Source: Plantibacter flavus (lineage in GTDB: Bacteria; Actinomycetota; Actinomycetes; Actinomycetales; Microbacteriaceae). From it: DNA of 64,000 nucleotides. The stretch lies in NCBI RefSeq assembly GCF_002024505.1, contig NZ_CP019402.1, positions 2,542,001 to 2,606,000 of the forward strand, given 5' to 3'. Below the pieces are notes generated by a model, which worked only from the letters and a program-made list of their open reading frames with translations, had not been told where the DNA came from and made no database searches. Position 1 is the first letter of the stretch. The number at the start of each line of letters is the position of its first letter. A program made the translations under genes and the position numbers. This document shows, piece by piece, positions 1-7,799 of the stretch.

Positions 1-995
1 TCGCTCGCGCCGCCAGTGCCGCGCGGTACTCGCTGCTCGCCACGCGACCATACCGCTTCCCCGAGCCCGGGTCGGAGCGGGCCGCCGATCCCGTGCGCGG
101 CGCCACGGCCGGCAAGCGTCCGGTCGGCACCCCGGAGCGCAGCATCCACGACGCCGAGGGGACCGAGACCCTCCCGGGCACGCTCGTCCGCTCGGAGGGC
201 GAGCCCGCCACCGCCGACACTGCGGTCTCCGCCGCCTACGACGGCCTCGGCGACACCCACGCCCTCTTCGCCGAAGCCTTCGCGCGCGACTCCATCGACG
301 GCCGCGGGCTGCCCCTGCTCGCCACGGTGCACTACGGCGACGACTACGACAACGCGTTCTGGAACGGCGAGCAGATGGTCTTCGGCGACGGCGACGGGGA
401 GGTCTTCCGCAGCTTCACGAGCTCCCTCAGCGTCATCGGCCACGAGCTGGCCCACGGCGTGACGCAGTACACGGCGAACCTCGTCTACGAGGGGCAGCCC
501 GGAGCGCTCAACGAACACGTGTCCGATGTCTTCGGCGCCCTCGTCGAACAACACGCGCGCGGCGAGGACGCGGTATCGGCGTCCTGGCTCATCGGCGAAG
601 GCCTCTTCACGGACGAGGTCGAGGGCGACGCTCTGCGTTCCATGCTCGCCCCGGGCACGGCCTACGACGACGACGTCCTCGGCAAAGACCCGCAGCCGGC
701 GCACTTCGACGACTACATCGAGACGACCGACGACAACGGAGGCGTCCACCTCAACTCCGGCATCCCCAACCGGGCGTTCGCGACGCTCGCCGTCGCCCTC
801 GGTGGCAATGCCTGGGAGCGCGCGGGGCTCATCTGGTACGACACCCTCGTCGGCGGTCTGTCGGAGCGCGCCGACTTCGCGACCTTCGCCGCGGCGACGA
901 TCGAGGCGGCCTCCGCCAGGTTCGGTGTGGATTCGGAGGAGCACATCGCGGTCGGGCAGGCGTGGGCGCTCGTCGGTATCGAGCCGTCCGCCTGA
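1..995 (+). CDS. M4 family (thermolysin/protealysin-like) metallopeptidase, 5' end outside window
   Basis: Zinc-dependent neutral endopeptidase. The reading frame is open from base 3, so the true start, and any signal peptide or propeptide, lie before the window. Visible M4 hallmarks are the zinc motif HELAH (441-455), the third zinc ligand in GALNEHVSD (Glu codon 513-515), and the GGVHLNSGIPN motif carrying the catalytic His (747-749). The C-terminal helical domain is complete and ends at a TGA (993-995). No C-terminal secretion or PPC domain follows, which fits the compact protealysin-like group rather than the large secreted thermolysins. The next gene encodes the predicted proteinaceous inhibitor of this enzyme, so the two are probably a functional pair. 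Whether the protease acts inside or outside the cell cannot be decided without the N-terminus. Confidence 0.93.
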   Translation, partial: ARAASAARYSLLATRPYRFPEPGSERAADPVRGATAGKRPVGTPERSIHDAEGTETLPGTLVRSEGEPATADTAVSAAYDGLGDTHALFAEAFARDSIDGRGLPLLATVHYGDDYDNAFWNGEQMVFGDGDGEVFRSFTSSLSVIGHELAHGVTQYTANLVYEGQPGALNEHVSDVFGALVEQHARGEDAVSASWLIGEGLFTDEVEGDALRSMLAPGTAYDDDVLGKDPQPAHFDDYIETTDDNGGVHLNSGIPNRAFATLAVALGGNAWERAGLIWYDTLVGGLSERADFATFAAATIEAASARFGVDSEEHIAVGQAWALVGIEPSA

Positions 996-1024
996 GCGTC
1001 GTGGCAGCGCCCGGGCTCGCGGAG

Positions 1025-1030
1025 TAGCAT
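1025..1030 (+). promoter_or_regulatory. -10 element TAGCAT, leaderless promoter for the emfourin gene
   Basis: TAGCAT ends exactly 6 nt before the ATG at 1037, so transcription should begin at or next to the start codon. No Shine-Dalgarno sequence is present. It suggests the inhibitor has its own promoter in addition to read-through from the protease gene. Confidence 0.55.
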
Positions 1031-1036
1031 CGCGGC

Positions 1037-1309
1037 ATGAAGGTCACGGTGACGAGGAGCGGCGGTGTAGCCGGTCTCACCCGACGCTGGGAGGTCGTCG
1101 TCGACGAGCAGCCCGACGTCGACCGGTGGATCGTCCTGCTCGACCGCCTCCCGTGGGACGACACCCCACAAGGACCACCGGTCCCGGATCGGTACGTCTA
1201 CCGCATCCGATGCGCCCCCAAGGAGGCCACCCTCGGCGAGCAGCAGCTCACCGGTCCCTGGCAGGAACTCGTCGAACGGGTGCGCGCCGTCCAGCCGCCA
1301 CGCGACTGA
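1037..1309 (+). CDS. Emfourin/protealin-like M4 protease inhibitor
   Basis: A 90-residue protein encoded 41 bp downstream of the M4 peptidase in the same direction. It begins MKVTVTRSGGVAGLTRRW, the typical N-terminus of emfourin (M4in), the small inhibitor encoded next to protealysin-like proteases in Serratia and in many actinobacteria. The rest shows the family's alternating charged/hydrophobic pattern (WIVLLDRLPW, YVYRIRC) and ends in a short helix containing PWQELVERV. There is no signal peptide, so it should act in the cytoplasm, protecting the cell from premature protease activity or titrating it. The start is supported by a TAGCAT element 6 nt upstream. Assignment rests on sequence pattern plus gene context; I could not run a profile search. 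Confidence 0.75.
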   Translation: MKVTVTRSGGVAGLTRRWEVVVDEQPDVDRWIVLLDRLPWDDTPQGPPVPDRYVYRIRCAPKEATLGEQQLTGPWQELVERVRAVQPPRD

Positions 1310-1342
1310 CGATTCCTCGCCGGTCGCATGACCCCGACGGCG

Positions 1343-2383
1343 TCAGCGCTGCGGGAAGCGCTCCGCCAGCAGTTCGATCGTCCGCTCACGTGCGGGCGCC
1401 GAGTTCGACGGCGTGCCCTCCCGTGCCGACCCGACGGGCGACACCATGACCTCGTCGACACCGAAGCGGTCGGCGAGACCCTGCAGCTCTGCCGCAGCCT
1501 GGTCGGCGTCGCCGATGATCCAGGCAGCGCGCATCTGCTCGACGAAGCCGAGCTCGAGATCGCTCTGCTCGGTGGCGGCAGCCTCTTCGACGGTCGCGAT
1601 GGGTCCGAGCGGCTTGCCGGAGCGCAGTCGCGCCATCTGCTGCAGGTTCGGGAGCGCCAACGCTTCCGCCTCGGCGGCCGTGTCGGCGACCACGGCGTTC
1701 GCGGTCAGGAAGGTGCGCGGCGCGTCGAGATGGGCGGACGGCTGGAAACTGGACCGGTAGAGCTCGAGGGCCCGAGCCGTCCCCTGGCCGGAGAAGTGGT
1801 GCGCGAAGACGTAGGGCAACCCGAGTGCCGCGGCGAGCGCCGCCGAGTAGTCGCTCGATCCGAGCAACCACACGTCCGGCACGCTGCCGGCCTTCGGCGT
1901 CCCCCGCAGGGCGTACTCCTCGCCGGAGGTCATCCGCACGCTCGCGCCGTCGACGCCGAGGAGGGCGACGATGTCCTGCACGTTGTTCGGGAACCGGTCG
2001 ACGTCGCTCGTGTTGCCGGACTGGCGGAGCACGGCGGAGATGACCGGGTCGCTGCCCGGTGCCCGGCCGAGGCCGAGATCGATGCGGCCGGGCGCGGAGG
2101 CCTCGAGGAGCGCGAACTGCTCGGCGACGACGAGCGGAGCGTGGTTCGGGAGCATCACGCCGCCGGAGCCGACCCGGATCCGCTGCGTGGCGGCGGCCAG
2201 GATGCCGATGACGACCGCGGGGTTCGTCGATGCGACGGACGGCATGTTGTGGTGTTCGGCCACCCAATACCGGTGGTACCCCAGCTCGTCGGCGCGCTTC
2301 GCCAGGGCGATCGTCGCTGCGAGGGCAGCCGCGGTGTCCTGGTCGGTGCGGACGGGGATGAGATCCAGTATCGAGAGTCGCAT
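1343..2383 (-). CDS. LLM-class flavin-dependent oxidoreductase (luciferase-like, MsnO8 type)
   Basis: A 346-residue TIM-barrel flavin monooxygenase of the bacterial luciferase superfamily. The N-terminus [11 protein letters not shown], the motif [14 protein letters not shown] and the block [17 protein letters not shown] are typical of the MsnO8/YhbW-like branch, followed by [14 protein letters not shown]. These proteins use FMNH2 (or F420 in some branches) and O2 or another acceptor; the substrate is unknown. I chose the ATG at 2383 rather than a GTG two codons earlier because a GAAAGG ribosome-binding site lies 5 nt before it. It converges on the emfourin gene (33 bp between stops) with no obvious terminator in between. 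Confidence 0.85.
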   Translation of the reverse strand: MRLSILDLIPVRTDQDTAAALAATIALAKRADELGYHRYWVAEHHNMPSVASTNPAVVIGILAAATQRIRVGSGGVMLPNHAPLVVAEQFALLEASAPGRIDLGLGRAPGSDPVISAVLRQSGNTSDVDRFPNNVQDIVALLGVDGASVRMTSGEEYALRGTPKAGSVPDVWLLGSSDYSAALAAALGLPYVFAHHFSGQGTARALELYRSSFQPSAHLDAPRTFLTANAVVADTAAEAEALALPNLQQMARLRSGKPLGPIATVEEAAATEQSDLELGFVEQMRAAWIIGDADQAAAELQGLADRFGVDEVMVSPVGSAREGTPSNSAPARERTIELLAERFPQR

Positions 2384-2551
2384 GGTCACCTTTCGTCGCG
2401 CTGCCGAACGGCGACAGACGCATCAGGGTGCAGCGCTCGGACGGCCCGACATATTCCGCCTCGGCCACCGCAGTGGATTCCCAGGGCGATCCAAGCCGGA
2501 TGCCACACCTGACGCGTACGCTGGATGCCCGCGACCCTGAAGGAGCACAGC

Positions 2552-3193
2552 ATGGGATTCCTCGATCGACTGCTCGGACGCCCTGAGTCCGATGGACCTG
2601 TCCAGGCGACGGGTGGTGGGAGCCCCGCCCCGACCAGTGCGCGGACGGAGGACGAGATCGCCGTCGAACGGTACCGCTACCTCCTGCGGACCGCGCCGCC
2701 GGAGACCATCGAACAGGTCCACGAAGAGGCCTTCACGAAGCTCACCCCCGAGCAGCGGGGCATCCTGTACCGACAGCTGTCGGAGGGCGCTCCGACCGGT
2801 GAGGCACCGGCCGACGACTCCCCCAAGGCCCTCGCGCGTTCGGCCACCAGGGCCGAAGTGCGGCAGCCCGGAACCCTCGAGCGGAACCTCGGTCCGCAGG
2901 GCGGCGGGATGGGCTTCGGAGGGATGCTGGCCAGCTCGATGCTCGGCACCATCGCCGGGGTCGTGGTCGGTTCGGCCATCGCGCAGGCGTTCATTCCGGA
3001 CACCGTCGGAACCGATGCAGCAGCCGATGCCGGTGCCGATCAGGGTGGTGCCGAAGCCGGGGCAGGAGACGGCGGGACGACCGACGCCTCCGCAGCCGAC
3101 ACGTCCGCCGACGGCGGTGGCTGGGGTGACGGTGGATTCGGCGACTTCGGAGGCGGCGGCGACTTCGGAGGCGGCGGCGACTTCGGGTTCTGA
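2552..3193 (+). CDS. Hypothetical protein with Gly/Asp-rich C-terminal tail
   Basis: A 213-residue protein of unknown function. The N-terminal part begins MGFLDRLLGR, followed by a charged segment with RYRYLLRTAPPETIEQVHEEAF and KLTPEQRGILYRQL, predicted helical. A Gly/Met/Ala-rich hydrophobic stretch (GGMGFGGMLASSMLGTIAGV) around residues 125-150 could be one membrane segment. The protein ends in a low-complexity tail built from GGGGDFGGGGDFGF-like repeats. Homologues in actinobacteria are sometimes called cation-transporting ATPase, for which I see no motif. I chose the ATG at 2552 because AAGGAG sits 6 nt upstream, and a TACGCT -10 element (2517-2522) predicts transcription starting after the alternative ATG at 2525. 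Confidence 0.7.
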   Translation: MGFLDRLLGRPESDGPVQATGGGSPAPTSARTEDEIAVERYRYLLRTAPPETIEQVHEEAFTKLTPEQRGILYRQLSEGAPTGEAPADDSPKALARSATRAEVRQPGTLERNLGPQGGGMGFGGMLASSMLGTIAGVVVGSAIAQAFIPDTVGTDAAADAGADQGGAEAGAGDGGTTDASAADTSADGGGWGDGGFGDFGGGGDFGGGGDFGF

Positions 3194-3229
3194 GCCCCGC
3201 CGACGCCCGGTCGCGGCACCATGCGTCCG

Positions 3230-3511
3230 TCAGCGCCGCTGACCACCCGCGGTTCGCGCCGGAGCGGCCGTCCGGAGCTCCATGGCCCGCTGAGCGAGCA
3301 ACTCGATGACCGCTTCGATCCGTGCATCCCGGTGCGCGTCGTCGGATCGCTCCACCCACGTCGCGAGTTCCCGCTGTGCGCTGTTCGGCAGGCCGCGGAA
3401 GAACGACAATCGACCGGCGTCGTCGATCGCCTCCTCGAGGTCAGGCCGCAGCCGCACCACCGTGCCGGTCGCCGAGAGCGGCGCGGCTCCCACATCAGCG
3501 TGTCTGCCCAT
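3230..3511 (-). CDS. YdeI/OmpD-associated (OmdA) family protein
   Basis: A 93-residue protein whose C-terminal two-thirds matches the OmdA (bacteriocin-protection, YdeI-like) pattern: aliphatic-acidic helix, then SFFRGLPNSAQRELATWVE, then a repeat of charged helices ending in IEAVIELLAQ. The SxxHRxxxVxWIExAK-type core is recognisable although diverged (RELATWVERSDDAHRDARIEA). Function in actinobacteria is unknown; the family name comes from an enterobacterial antimicrobial-peptide resistance phenotype. The start is supported by TACCGT placed 6 nt upstream of the ATG (leaderless). It converges with the preceding Gly/Asp-rich gene. Confidence 0.7.
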   Translation of the reverse strand: MGRHADVGAAPLSATGTVVRLRPDLEEAIDDAGRLSFFRGLPNSAQRELATWVERSDDAHRDARIEAVIELLAQRAMELRTAAPARTAGGQRR

Positions 3512-3517
3512 GCGGCA

Positions 3518-3523
3518 ACGGTA
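3518..3523 (-). promoter_or_regulatory. -10 element TACCGT, leaderless promoter for the OmdA-like gene
   Basis: Read on the minus strand, TACCGT is followed by 6 nt (TGCCGC) and the ATG at 3511; no ribosome-binding site is visible. Confidence 0.5.
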
Positions 3524-3595
3524 GTGGGTCAGGCGGCAACCGTCGAGCGGCTCGGTCCTGACCGACCTCGGCCGGGTCGTCGGGCCGTCGGGACC

Positions 3596-4027
3596 TCAGG
3601 CGAGTTCCCACGAGGCGACGCCACCGCCGACGACGACGAACACCGGGTGCGGCTGCGGTCGCCAGACCTTCGCCCATCGGGACGCGACGTCCGGGCTGCG
3701 TCCGAGCAGGTGCCGCCGCAGGTTGCCCCATTCGTAGTCGAGCTGACCGTCGGTCACGACGAGGGGGTCCCGGAGGACGCCGGAGGCGACGACCCGCGCG
3801 CGGTCGAAGACGATGTCGCGCTCCTGCGCCTCGTCGGCGACCCCGTTGAGATAGGCCGCGATCGCCTCCAACGGTTCGTCGGCCTCGAGGAAGCGCTGGA
3901 GCTGCGGGTGTGCACGGAGACTTGATCCTGGCTCCTGCAGGACCCGTTGGGCAATCAGCCCTTCACGCCAGGACGACGTCAGCGCCTGGGCGTCGAAGTA
4001 CCGGGGATGGATCGACCAGAGACGCAT
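3596..4027 (-). CDS. Pyrimidine dimer DNA glycosylase/endonuclease V family protein
   Basis: A 143-residue protein starting MRLWSIHPRYFD, the signature of the cellular branch of the T4 endonuclease V (Pyr_excise) family. T4 DenV cuts the glycosyl bond at UV-induced cyclobutane dimers and nicks the abasic site; the equivalent of its catalytic Glu is probably Glu22 in SSWREGLIAQ. Other conserved parts are HPQLQRF and the C-terminal YEWGNLRRHLLGRSPD. The ATG at 4027 is the only start that gives the conserved N-terminus; the frame remains open upstream but codes nothing recognisable. GGATGGAG just before the ATG can serve as ribosome-binding site. The cellular branch has not, to my knowledge, been uniformly shown to be dimer-specific, so activity is inferred. 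Confidence 0.82.
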   Translation of the reverse strand: MRLWSIHPRYFDAQALTSSWREGLIAQRVLQEPGSSLRAHPQLQRFLEADEPLEAIAAYLNGVADEAQERDIVFDRARVVASGVLRDPLVVTDGQLDYEWGNLRRHLLGRSPDVASRWAKVWRPQPHPVFVVVGGGVASWELA

Positions 4028-4127
4028 GTCTCCATCCTGCCCGAGGGCGCTGACAACCGACTCCGGGCAGCCCCTGCCCCTCGCCGCAGCGCATGACCCT
4101 CGCCGTGGAGCCCTGCCGCGACGCGCG

Positions 4128-4133
4128 TAGGCT
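4128..4133 (+). promoter_or_regulatory. -10 element TAGGCT upstream of the MFS exporter leader ORF
   Basis: TAGGCT lies 7 nt before the ATG at 4141, so the transcript probably begins at that ATG. This makes the short ORF at 4141 the first thing translated from the MFS transcript. Confidence 0.5.
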
Positions 4134-4140
4134 GAGGTGC

Positions 4141-4182
4141 ATGTCTGAGCGCGCCACATCCCGTCGCCCGATGCCCCGGTGA
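4141..4182 (+). CDS. Candidate leaderless 13-codon upstream ORF overlapping the MFS start
   Basis: ATG at 4141 follows a TAGGCT -10 element by 7 nt and opens a 13-codon frame, MSERATSRRPMPR, ending with TGA at 4180-4182. That stop overlaps the GTG start of the MFS gene (4179-4181) as GTGA. The arrangement would let ribosomes load on the leaderless 5' end and reinitiate on the exporter by translational coupling. It may instead be a non-functional leader. A third possibility is a 1-nt error that separates the true N-terminus of the MFS protein. Confidence 0.35.
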   Translation: MSERATSRRPMPR

Positions 4183-5495
4183 GCGCTGCACCCGGATCCG
4201 GCCGGCGTGGGCTCCTCGTCGATCTGAGTCCGCTCCGGGAGAGTCCCGCCTTCGCCCGCCTGTGGATCGGCGGGGCGATCACCGGGATCGGCGGCCAGAT
4301 GACCATCGTCGCCGTCGGCCTCCAGGTCTACGACCTCACCGCGTCGACCTTCGCCGTCTCGCTCGTGGGCGTCATCGCCCTCATCCCGATGATCTGCTTC
4401 GGGCTCTACGGCGGCATGCTCGCAGACGCGTTCGACCGACGCACGGTCGCCCTGACGGCCGCCGTGGTCACGTGGGTGTCCACGGCGATCATCGCGGTGC
4501 TCGCCTGGAGCGGCTCCGAGGTGGTCTGGCCGCTGTACCTCCTCACGACGATCAACGCCGTGTCGACGACCATCGTCGGGACGACGCGGCAGGCGATCCT
4601 CCCCCGGCTGCTGCCGGCCCGCCTCCTACCGTCCGCCGCGGCGTTGTCCGGCATCGCCGCGGGGGTCATGGTGACGGTCGGACCAGCACTCGCAGGCGTC
4701 CTCGTGGCCGGCGTCGGATTCCGCTGGACCTACACGATCGACGTCGTGCTGTTCGTCGCCGCCTTCCTCGGAATCGCGTCGCTGCCGAAGATCCTGCCCG
4801 AAGGGGGCGTCAGTCGACTTCCGGGCCTCGCGAGCCTGGTCGACGGCTGGACCTTCCTCCGGACGGCCCCCAACGTCCGGATGACGTTCATCGTCGACAT
4901 CGTCGCGATGACGTTCGGCAACCCGCGGGTGCTCTACCCTGCCGTCGGCACCCTGCTGCTCGGCGGCGGGGCGATCACCGTCGGGATCCTGACCGCGGCC
5001 GGCGCGGTCGGCACCCTGCTGTCGAGCCTCGTCTCCGGACGGCTCGGCCGGATCGACCGTCAGGGCCGCGCCATCGAGCGGGCCATCATCGTCTACGGGC
5101 TCGCCATCGCCTGCTTCGGCGCGGTCCTCGCGTGGGTCACGTGCTCCGGAACGGCGACGCACGATGCCGCCGACGCGAACCTGCCCGCCATCGTGATCGC
5201 GGCGATCGCACTCGCCGTCGCCGGAGCAGCCGACAACATCAGCTCGATCTTCCGGATGACGATCCTCCAGGCGGCCGTGCCCGATGCCGTCCGAGGCCGG
5301 TTGCAGGGCGTCTTCACCGTCGTCGTGACCGGCGGACCCCGCGTCGGCGACCTCTACATCGGTCTCGCGGCTTCGGCCTTCGCGCTCTGGGTACCGGCGC
5401 TCGCCGGCGGACTCCTGGTCGTCGTGCTCGTCTGGACCCTCGTCCGCGCCCAAGGGGCCTTCCGCCGCTACGACGCGCGGACGCCGACCCCGTAG
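4179..5495 (+). CDS. MFS transporter, EntS/MFS_3-like exporter
   Basis: A 438-residue major facilitator with about 12 predicted membrane helices. The N-terminus LVDLSPLRESPAFARLWIG and the loop GGMLADAFDRRTV (the MFS A-motif position between TM2 and TM3) place it near EntS-type siderophore or drug exporters. A further conserved block is GTTRQAILPRLLP. The annotated start is a GTG at 4179, overlapping the stop of a leaderless mini-ORF; no independent ribosome-binding site is visible. It converges with apt, with only 3 bp between the two stop codons and no terminator. Substrate unknown. Confidence 0.85.
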   Translation: MSAAPGSGRRGLLVDLSPLRESPAFARLWIGGAITGIGGQMTIVAVGLQVYDLTASTFAVSLVGVIALIPMICFGLYGGMLADAFDRRTVALTAAVVTWVSTAIIAVLAWSGSEVVWPLYLLTTINAVSTTIVGTTRQAILPRLLPARLLPSAAALSGIAAGVMVTVGPALAGVLVAGVGFRWTYTIDVVLFVAAFLGIASLPKILPEGGVSRLPGLASLVDGWTFLRTAPNVRMTFIVDIVAMTFGNPRVLYPAVGTLLLGGGAITVGILTAAGAVGTLLSSLVSGRLGRIDRQGRAIERAIIVYGLAIACFGAVLAWVTCSGTATHDAADANLPAIVIAAIALAVAGAADNISSIFRMTILQAAVPDAVRGRLQGVFTVVVTGGPRVGDLYIGLAASAFALWVPALAGGLLVVVLVWTLVRAQGAFRRYDARTPTP

Positions 5496-5498
5496 TGC

Positions 5499-6029
5499 CT
5501 AGGCGGGGGCCGTGGCGATCGAGAAGACGTCGCGACCGCTGAGCGAGGCTCGGCCGGGCAGTCCCTCGAGCTCGAGCACCAGTCCGAGCCCTGCCACCTC
5601 GTACCCGGCGCGCTCGATGAGGCTGACCGCCGCGCCGCAGCTGCCGCCCGTCGCGAGCACGTCGTCGAGGATGAGCACGCGCGTCCCGGCCGGCAGCTGC
5701 TCGGTGCGCAGCTCCAGGGCGGCGGCGCCGTACTCCAGGCCGTAGTCCTCGCGGAGCACCTCACCCGGCAGCTTGCCCGCCTTACGGATGGGGACGAGTC
5801 GCGTGTGGGTCGCGTACGCGACCGCCGCGGCCAGCAGGAACCCACGGGCTTCGACACCGGCGACGGCGTCGAAGCGCCCCTCGAAGCGCGACGCCAGCTC
5901 GTCGATGATCGCGCGGAAGGCGTCGGCGTCGGCGAAGACCGGGGTCAGGTCGCGGAACAGGATGCCGGGCGTCGGGAAGTCCGGAATGGTCGCCGTCAGG
6001 CGGTCGACGTACTGGGTTGCGGTGGTCAT
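5499..6029 (-). CDS. apt: Adenine phosphoribosyltransferase
   Basis: A 176-residue type I phosphoribosyltransferase that converts adenine and PRPP to AMP. Diagnostic parts are PDFPTPGILFRDLTPV near the N-terminus, GVEARGFLLAAAVA, the flexible-loop RKAGKLPGEV and the PRPP-binding motif VLILDDVLATGG. Length is normal for the family. The ATG at 6029 is preceded by GAGGA at 5-nt spacing, so I prefer it over a GTG/ATG further upstream. In many actinobacteria apt lies between secDF and relA; here it stands alone next to an MFS gene and an FKBP gene. Confidence 0.96.
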   Translation of the reverse strand: MTTATQYVDRLTATIPDFPTPGILFRDLTPVFADADAFRAIIDELASRFEGRFDAVAGVEARGFLLAAAVAYATHTRLVPIRKAGKLPGEVLREDYGLEYGAAALELRTEQLPAGTRVLILDDVLATGGSCGAAVSLIERAGYEVAGLGLVLELEGLPGRASLSGRDVFSIATAPA

Positions 6030-6117
6030 GTGGTCCTCGTTCGGTCTGGGAGACATGCGACACCCCTCGCCTCCGCGACGCGTCGGTCGAGAGAGACGAG
6101 GGGTGACCTGCGGATGG

Positions 6118-6492
6118 TTACTTGACGCCCAGGAGGTCGATCACGAAGACGAGCGTCTGGCCCGAGAGCTGGTGGCCACTGCCGGCAGGGCCGTAGGCGA
6201 GCTCCGGTGGGACCGTGAGCTTGCGACGGCCGCCGACCTTCATGCCGGGGATGCCGTGCTGCCAGCCCTGGATGAGGTTGCGCAACGGGAAGTTGATGGA
6301 CTGCCCGCGGCTCCAGGAGGAGTCGAACTCCTCGCCGGAGTCGTAGCCGACGCCGAGGTAGTGGACGTCGACGGTCGAAGAGGCCTGCGCCTCGTCGCCC
6401 TCGCCGAGGAAGATGTCCTCGATGACGAGTTCGGTGGGGGCCGGGCCCGTGGGGGCGTCGACCTCGGGCTTGGTGCGTGCTGAATCGGTCAT
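6118..6492 (-). CDS. FKBP-type peptidyl-prolyl cis-trans isomerase
   Basis: A 124-residue cytosolic single-domain FKBP that speeds proline isomerisation during protein folding. After a short acidic N-terminal extension come VDVHYLGVGYDSGEEFDSS, GQSINFPLRNLIQGW, IPGMKVGGRRKLTVPPELAYG and the final FVIDLLGVK, all core FK506-binding-domain segments. Aromatic pocket residues (Tyr, Phe, Trp, Tyr) appear conserved. The ATG at 6492 has GGATGGAG close upstream. Gene is transcribed toward apt but separated by 88 bp. Confidence 0.93.
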   Translation of the reverse strand: MTDSARTKPEVDAPTGPAPTELVIEDIFLGEGDEAQASSTVDVHYLGVGYDSGEEFDSSWSRGQSINFPLRNLIQGWQHGIPGMKVGGRRKLTVPPELAYGPAGSGHQLSGQTLVFVIDLLGVK

Positions 6493-6809
6493 GACTCCAT
6501 CCAAGCAGTTCCGCCCGATCGGTTCACGCGGATTTCGCTGAGCGCGTGACGCCCCGGGCCGACCCCGGGTGGTGTGGTCGTCGCGTCACACCCGGTACTT
6601 GGGGGTTGCGGGCCGTGGCACCCGGGTGCATGCTGGAGGGACAGACCAACTCATCGCCCGGGCGACTCGCAGGCAGTGCCGCAGCACCGGGCGATGAGTC
6701 TGTCCGGGGCGGTCGCCCGAGGATCCGCCTCGCATCCCGTTCCGTCGTGTCCGGGCACCCGCAGCTCGGACCGGTATGTCCACAACGCCCGCGCCCGACG
6801 CGCCTGCGA

Positions 6810-6815
6810 TACCGT
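6810..6815 (+). promoter_or_regulatory. -10 element TACCGT, leaderless promoter for the FAH-family gene
   Basis: TACCGT is followed by 6 nt (AGACGG) and the GTG at 6822. This decides the GTG start, since no ribosome-binding site is present. Confidence 0.55.
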
Positions 6816-6821
6816 AGACGG

Positions 6822-7724
6822 GTGAAGTTCGCCCATTTCGTCGCCACAGACCACCAGCCGAGTACCCCCGCAGAGCCGCGGGTCCGACTCGCCGTCATCA
6901 GCGAAACCGGGGCGGTGTTCCTCGACGAGATCCTCGAGGACGCCCCGCGCGACCTCCAGGAGCTCATCGAGCGCGGCCCGGCCGAGTTGGACCGTGTGCG
7001 GAGCTTCGTCGAGACGTCGCTCGCCCACGGTGTCAGCGGAGAACCCCTCGACGGGCTCGTCCACGCGTCCGCGGTCCTCCGTCCGCCGACGATCCTCGCG
7101 GTCGGGCTCAACTACTCGGCGCACTCGCAGGAGCTCAACCTCAAGACCGACAACGCCCCCACCATCTTCGGCCTGTGGGCGAACTCGCTCACCGGTCACG
7201 AGGGCACCACGAGCTGGCCCGCGGCGATCAGCGAGCAGGTGGACTACGAGGCGGAGCTCGGTGTCGTCATCGGCCGGGCCGCTCGCGACGTCGATGCGGC
7301 CGATGCGCTCGGCTACGTGTTCGGGTACACCGTCGTCAACGACATCACGGCCCGCAACATCCAGTACTCCGAGGCGCAGTGGTCGCGCTGCAAGTCCTTC
7401 GACGGGTTCACCCCGACCGGCCCGGTGGTCGTGACCGCGGACGAGATCCCCGACCCGCAGGACCTCCACATCTCGACCGTCCTCGACGGCGTGACGCTCC
7501 AGGACTCCTCGACCAGCCACATGGTCCGCAGCGTCGCGACGCTCATCGAACACTTGTCGGGCTCCGCGACCCTCCTGCCCGGAACACTCATCTCGACGGG
7601 CAGCCCGGGCGGCGCGGGATACTCGCGCGACCCGCAGGTCTTCCTGACCGACGGCGCGACGGTGACCGTGTCCGTCGAAGGCGTCGGTTCGCTCACGACG
7701 CACTGCGCGGTCACCGCCGGGTAG
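6822..7724 (+). CDS. Fumarylacetoacetate hydrolase (FAH) family protein
   Basis: A 300-residue protein with an N-terminal cap region and the C-terminal FAH fold. The cores LAVGLNYSAHSQEL, VDYEAELGVVIGRAARDV, VNDITARNIQ, CKSFDGFTPTGPVVV and LISTGSPGGAGYSRDP contain the usual metal ligands (Glu and Asp) and the catalytic Lys/His-type residues. Relatives hydrolyse C-C bonds of beta-diketo acids or decarboxylate oxaloacetate; the substrate here is open. It starts at GTG 6822 directly after a TACCGT -10 element. Its 3' end meets aspA convergently across a strong bidirectional terminator. Confidence 0.9.
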   Translation: MKFAHFVATDHQPSTPAEPRVRLAVISETGAVFLDEILEDAPRDLQELIERGPAELDRVRSFVETSLAHGVSGEPLDGLVHASAVLRPPTILAVGLNYSAHSQELNLKTDNAPTIFGLWANSLTGHEGTTSWPAAISEQVDYEAELGVVIGRAARDVDAADALGYVFGYTVVNDITARNIQYSEAQWSRCKSFDGFTPTGPVVVTADEIPDPQDLHISTVLDGVTLQDSSTSHMVRSVATLIEHLSGSATLLPGTLISTGSPGGAGYSRDPQVFLTDGATVTVSVEGVGSLTTHCAVTAG

Positions 7725-7745
7725 TCAAGTCCCTCACAGCACACG

Positions 7746-7781
7746 ACGAAGCCGTCCGGACCCTGGTCCGGACGGCTTCGT
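7746..7781. terminator. Bidirectional terminator between the FAH-family gene and aspA
   Basis: A near-perfect inverted repeat with about 16 paired bases (arms around GAAGCCGTCCGGACC) and a 2-4 nt loop, followed by a T-rich stretch (TTGTCTT) on the plus strand. It sits between two convergent stops. Confidence 0.8.
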
Positions 7782-7799
7782 TGTCTTCCACTGCGTCGG

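Noticed and set aside
4028..4306. N-terminal extension of the pyrimidine dimer glycosylase frame to 4306
   Set aside because: The family N-terminus MRLWSIHP begins at 4027, and the extension overlaps the divergent MFS gene start.
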